Assembly (NCBI GenBank): GCA_024403775.1
Contig: JAKSRE010000027.1
Coordinates: 1-35,094, forward strand
Length of the DNA: 35,094 bases
Direction of reading: 5' to 3'
Origin: Clostridia bacterium
GTDB taxonomy: Bacteria > Bacillota > Clostridia > Saccharofermentanales > Saccharofermentanaceae
Shown here: one piece after another, positions 32,154-35,094 of the stretch
Position numbering within the stretch: the stretch's first letter is position 1
How the letters are laid out: every line of letters starts with the position of its first letter
Made by a program: the position numbers and the translations under genes
The notes under the pieces: model-generated
Databases searched by the model: none
What the model was told of the DNA's origin: nothing
The model's input: the letters and a program-made list of their open reading frames with translations, nothing else

Positions 32154-32902
32154 ACCTCAGTCACACCATTACGAGCAAGGACAGAGCAAGGTCTGTCAAA
32201 TACGAGTTCATTTCCTTCAAAGTCAGTTATCACGCCGCCAGCTTCGGTGAGAATAAGAGATCCAGCAGCATAATCCCAAGGCTGAAGATTAAGTTCAAAA
32301 TAAAGTTCTGCTCTTCCTGCTGCAACTGCACACAAATCAAGTGCAGCTGAGCCGCTTCGTCTGATGTCGAGTGCCTTTGTAAAAAAGTCATATGCCACTT
32401 CAAACGACTTCTTGCTAAGCTCCGCCTTATATGGTGAAGAACCAAAGAGAACCAGGCCATTACTTAGTGGCTCGCTCGATACATGAATCTTCTTCTCATT
32501 ACAGAACGCGCCCTCGCCCTTCATCGCATAAAACATCTCATCCAAATAAGGATTATATATCGCACCAAATACAGCCTCCCCGTCCTTCATCAAAGCAACC
32601 GAGATACAGCTCATGTGGTAGTCCTTAATAAAATTTGTAGTGCCATCAATCGGGTCAACAATAAAATATTTACCCTTGGAAGAGAAAGTATTTGTCTCTC
32701 CTTCCTCCCCAACGAAAAGCGCGTCATTAACAATCTCAGACAATCCCTGATTAAGTTTATCCTGTACCATACGATCATATTCAGTAACGAAATTTGCTCT
32801 TCCCGTCTTCTCATCAATTGCGATGCTCTCGCGATCAGCATTCTTAATAATCTCGCCGCACTTTCTCATCAAATCTAATATATCTTTATACTGCTGTTCC
32901 AT
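32150..32902 (-). CDS. Inositol monophosphatase family protein
   Basis: A 250-residue Mg-dependent, Li-sensitive-type sugar/inositol phosphatase. Metal-binding residues are intact: GEEGET (Glu66/67), IVDPIDGTTNF (Asp83, Asp86) and PWDYAAG (Asp210). The length is standard for the SuhB/IMPase group, whose members hydrolyse inositol-1-phosphate or related sugar phosphates in the cytoplasm; the exact substrate is not readable. The ribosome site GGGAGATATAT precedes the ATG. It is the first gene of a two-gene unit with the broken GNAT gene. Confidence 0.92.
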   Translation of the reverse strand: MEQQYKDILDLMRKCGEIIKNADRESIAIDEKTGRANFVTEYDRMVQDKLNQGLSEIVNDALFVGEEGETNTFSSKGKYFIVDPIDGTTNFIKDYHMSCISVALMKDGEAVFGAIYNPYLDEMFYAMKGEGAFCNEKKIHVSSEPLSNGLVLFGSSPYKAELSKKSFEVAYDFFTKALDIRRSGSAALDLCAVAAGRAELYFELNLQPWDYAAGSLILTEAGGVITDFEGNELVFDRPCSVLARNGVTEV

Positions 32903-32952
32903 ATATATCTCCCTTTGGATTTTTTGTTTTAGTATATCACTTTTGAGCGTAA

Positions 32953-33153
32953 GTTTACGTTAATTGGTCTTCAAATTCAAAGGAATTTATTATTGGAACT
33001 GTAGATTATCCAGATTGTGATATTGATTCTATTTCTAATGTTATTGAAGACTTCAAAAAGAATTTTGTAAGAGATGCAGTTCTCTTCGATTTCTTTTCTG
33101 TAATCGGAAAAGATTATCGTAAGGATTGTGACTTCGTTATAAATGGTGATTAA
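32953..33153 (+). pseudogene. Start-less C-terminal coding remnant
   Basis: In the 360-base gap between the phosphatase and the MATE gene, a plus-strand frame with no start codon reads NSKEFIIGTVDYPDCDIDS, ISNVIEDFKKNFVRDAVLF, DFFSVIGKDYRKDCDFVING, D and stop. It is clearly protein-like. The wording (…V.LFDFF…GKDYRK) is faintly like the ferredoxin-fold anticodon-binding domain at the end of phenylalanyl-tRNA synthetases, but the match is too weak to name. Bases 33154-33262 show nothing clear. Confidence 0.45.
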
Positions 33154-33262
33154 TGAAAACTGTTCCAGCATAATATCCCATCTTAGATAAAAGCTCCGCA
33201 GTTTTTAATCAAATCAACGATTCTAGTATATTCAGGTGTCATGTTGATATAGTCCTTCTTTT

Positions 33263-34648
33263 TTATTTTGAAGCAAGCTCTGCTTCATCTCTTGTAATAT
33301 TCTTCATCCATTTATATTTTAAGAAATGCCCAAATACAACTGGCATTTTGCCAAATTCATCAAGTGACATTACAAAATATACCCAGAGCGGTGGGAGCTT
33401 AAAGACATACGCAGCAAGCGCCATGGCAGGAACAGCCACACACCACATATATACTGTATCCAAAATCATACCATATTTTGAATCTCCGCCACCTCTGAAG
33501 CATCCACAGATAAGGCAGGTATTTATACCTTCGCCAATAAGTCTCCAGGTCGTCATGATCATAATCATACTAAGATAGTGAAGAGCTGTAGGAGTAAGCT
33601 TATCCTCATAAAACATTAGCATAAATGGACGGATAATCATCATTATTCCACACCCTACAACGCTTACCGCGATAGTCAGCTTGAGCATTCTGGAAGCATA
33701 AATTTTTGTGCCTTCCATATTATTCTTACCAAGCTCCTGACTAATAATAATTGTTGTCGCATTCGCAAAACCTCTGCAGGCAATAGCACCAACATTAACA
33801 ACAATCATTGCAACTGTATTTGCCGCGACAATATCATCACCAATATGCCCAAGAATAGCTGCGAAAGCGGATGCTGCTAATCCCCACACTGCATCATTAG
33901 CAACTGAAGGAAGACAAATTTTAAGAAAATCCGTCATAAGAATTCCAGCACGCTCAAACACATATTTAAGTCTGAACTTAATCTCTTTACTATAAAAAGA
34001 ATAAACAAGGCACATTATAGCCTCGACAACTCTAGCCGTTACAGTTCCGAGTGCCACACCCACCATTCCAAGCTTTGGCATGCCACAAAGTCCAAAGATA
34101 AATGTAGCATTAAGAGTAACATTAACCAGAAGCGAGATAACATAAGTTAAAGAAGGGAAAACAACCTTGCCTGCACTTCTTAAGGCACTTACATAAACCT
34201 GCGAAAAGCCCATGAACACGTATGAGAACGCTATAATCTTAAGATACTTGGCTCCAATGGCGATTGTATCCGGACTTTCGGAGAAGAACTTCATTACATA
34301 TTCTGGCAAGAAAAAAGATATCAGGAAGAAAATTATAGAGATAAGAAGAGTTAATTTAGTAGCAAGACCTATAATTCTCTCGACTGTCTTTTTGTCGCCC
34401 TTACCCCAGTACTGCGCGCAAAGAACTGATGTTCCTGCGGCCAAGCCAAAATAGAAACAGAACAAAACAAAGGTAAACTGATTTGCAAGAGAAGATGCCG
34501 CCATGGCAGTCTGACTTACATAACTAAGCATTACAGTATCAGCTGAACTTACAAGCGTACTTATAAGATTTTGTATCATTAGTGGAAGCGCAAGTCTTGA
34601 GGCATAGCTCAAGAATTTACGTTTATCCATAACATTACTGTTATCCAT
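33263..34648 (-). CDS. MATE family multidrug/cation antiporter
   Basis: A 461-residue, 12-helix membrane protein of the MATE (NorM/DinF-like) family, which exports drugs or metabolites in exchange for Na+ or H+. Both halves carry the family marks: LALPLMIQNLISTLVSSADT and VLCAQYWGKGD in the first, ICLPSVANDAVWGL and TIIISQELGKNNMEG in the second, plus an N-half ALRSAGK and C-half CGCFRGGGDSKYG. Length is typical. GGAG lies upstream of the ATG (CGGAGACGAATAAA). It is a single-gene unit at the right side of the window with the start facing the tRNA-like repeat region. Confidence 0.92.
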   Translation of the reverse strand: MDNSNVMDKRKFLSYASRLALPLMIQNLISTLVSSADTVMLSYVSQTAMAASSLANQFTFVLFCFYFGLAAGTSVLCAQYWGKGDKKTVERIIGLATKLTLLISIIFFLISFFLPEYVMKFFSESPDTIAIGAKYLKIIAFSYVFMGFSQVYVSALRSAGKVVFPSLTYVISLLVNVTLNATFIFGLCGMPKLGMVGVALGTVTARVVEAIMCLVYSFYSKEIKFRLKYVFERAGILMTDFLKICLPSVANDAVWGLAASAFAAILGHIGDDIVAANTVAMIVVNVGAIACRGFANATTIIISQELGKNNMEGTKIYASRMLKLTIAVSVVGCGIMMIIRPFMLMFYEDKLTPTALHYLSMIMIMTTWRLIGEGINTCLICGCFRGGGDSKYGMILDTVYMWCVAVPAMALAAYVFKLPPLWVYFVMSLDEFGKMPVVFGHFLKYKWMKNITRDEAELASK

Positions 34649-34757
34649 TTTATTCGTCTCCGTTGTTTTTATTCTGCAACACTTTAGCAGATTAGAGACG
34701 TAAATTCTATCAGATATTCAACGTATGTTGTTTAATTATATGGTAAGCCGATAGTCG

Positions 34758-34853
34758 CGCCCCACCCTGGGTTCGAATCCCTCTTTTTTATATCAAAAAA
34801 ACAACCCGAACGAACCTTTAGTCCATTCGGGTTATTTGGCGGAGAAAGAGGGA
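34758..34853. repeat. tRNA-Ser-end/terminator module, copy 1
   Basis: A ~95-base module repeated at 34953-35046. On the plus strand it has a T-arm-like CTGGGTTCGAATCCCTC, a T-run, then AACCCGAA...TTCGGGTT (terminator stem), then GGCGGAGAAAGAGGGA. On the minus strand the last part reads TCCCTCTTTCTCCGCCA, the 3' end of a serine tRNA, directly followed by its terminator. No full cloverleaf can be drawn. TCCCTCTTT and AAAGAGGGA at the two ends are also inverted repeats. Confidence 0.7.
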
Positions 34854-34857
34854 AGAC

Positions 34858-34951
34858 GTATTATATCGCAAGCGATATAATACCGGCCTCGGATATATCC
34901 TCCGGCCCCTCGCAGGGAAAACTATCCACCGGATAGTTTTCTTTGTCCTGC
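34858..34951. other. Three consecutive strong hairpins between the tRNA-end modules
   Basis: Hairpin 1: GTATTATATCGC/GCGATATAATAC (34858-34869, 34872-34883; two-base loop). Hairpin 2: GGCC...GGCC around the palindrome GGATATATCC (34885-34907). Hairpin 3: GAAAACTATCC/GGATAGTTTTC (34917-34927, 34931-34941) with an outer GCAGG/CCTGC. The whole stretch is bounded by AAAGAGGGA (34845-34853) and TCCCTCTTT, which could close it into one multibranched RNA followed by a terminator. Confidence 0.6.
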
Positions 34952-34952
34952 T

Positions 34953-35046
34953 CGCCCCACCCTGGGTTCGAATCCCTCTTTTTATATCAAAAAACAACCC
35001 GAACGAACCTTTAGTTCATTCGGGTTGTTTGGCGGAGAAGGAGGGA
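34953..35046. repeat. tRNA-Ser-end/terminator module, copy 2
   Basis: A near-identical second copy of 34758-34853 (differences in T/A run lengths, GTCC/GTTC and AAAG/AAGG). On the minus strand it ends GAATCCCTCCTTCTCCGCCA, 20 bases matching a normal serine tRNA 3' end. The upstream tRNA body is replaced by unrelated sequence (35047-35094), which has its own stem ACCCTTA/TAAGGGT. Confidence 0.7.
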
Positions 35047-35094
35047 TTCTCTATCGAAGTCCGCTAACCCTTATAGATTAAGGGTCGTAGTCCA

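Noticed and set aside
34845..34990. Retron-type msr-msd RNA
   Set aside because: Closing arms and hairpins are suggestive, but no reverse transcriptase gene is in the window and no msr priming feature is evident.
34986..35094. Complete tRNA gene at the window edge
   Set aside because: Neither strand gives a cloverleaf with a T-loop, a GG-containing D-loop and a U33 anticodon loop together; only the 3' end of a serine tRNA is recognisable.

Overview
The window reads as a low-GC, Gram-positive chromosome of the class Clostridia, most likely Lachnospiraceae (Butyrivibrio/Pseudobutyrivibrio-like). The reasons are strong AGGAG-type ribosome binding sites, Lys/Asn/Ile/Asp-rich proteins, many secreted lipoproteins and membrane proteins with Glu/Thr- or Asn/Ser/Asp-rich linkers, and short rho-independent terminators. 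This placement is inferred from sequence style; no rRNA or complete tRNA gene is visible.

Layout. (1) 108-5356, minus strand: a BcrA-type ABC exporter (ATPase, two permeases), an intramembrane-sensing-type histidine kinase with no adjacent response regulator, and an acidic lipoprotein, packed as one operon. (2) 5497-6597, plus: exonuclease III and a DUF1294 membrane protein. (3) 6718-9573, plus: a GH5-fold protein that has lost the family's general acid/base Glu, coupled to a membrane-anchored Ig-like/transglutaminase-core protein. (4) 9646-11361, plus: a 571-residue protein with a C-terminal SLOG-like nucleotide-binding domain. Its Shine-Dalgarno lies inside a 16-bp hairpin, and the gene is followed by an array of five 61-bp repeats, each carrying two hairpins. 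(5) 12021-18140, plus: a Dlt-like operon with Asp/Glu racemase, adenylating enzyme, carrier protein, AlgI/DltB-type MBOAT, SGNH/DltD-like protein and lipoprotein. It should charge an amino acid (perhaps not D-Ala) on a carrier and transfer it to an envelope polymer. (6) 18168-20487, minus: an AAA_14/DUF4143 ATPase and an unknown membrane-anchored protein, bracketed by two copies of one palindrome and flanked by gene fragments. (7) 20555-23848: a PHB-depolymerase-like esterase (minus) and two paralogous zinc-ribbon membrane proteins (plus), one with a His/Gly-rich tail.

(8) 23880-29632: an aconitase-family hydratase whose last codons and terminator are duplicated as a perfect 91-bp direct repeat 1.4 kb away. 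A two-gene lipoprotein cassette lies between the copies, and a paralogous cassette lies at 28656-29632. The first gene of both cassettes is damaged in its signal-peptide region. Between the hydratase and the second cassette is a small membrane protein with a near-consensus LexA box in its leader. (9) 29778-34648, minus: GNAT acetyltransferase, two membrane proteins, a GNAT gene split by one in-frame TAG, an inositol-monophosphatase-family protein and a MATE exporter. (10) 34750-35094: a repeated module carrying a tRNA-Ser-like 3' end plus terminator, with three strong hairpins between the copies. This may be an integration scar, a structured RNA or an assembly-edge artefact.

The best candidates for undescribed biology are the hairpin-gated SLOG gene with its double-hairpin array, the racemase-containing Dlt-like operon with a changed substrate pocket, and the repeat-flanked lipoprotein cassette at the hydratase 3' end. 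All family assignments come from reading motifs without database searches.
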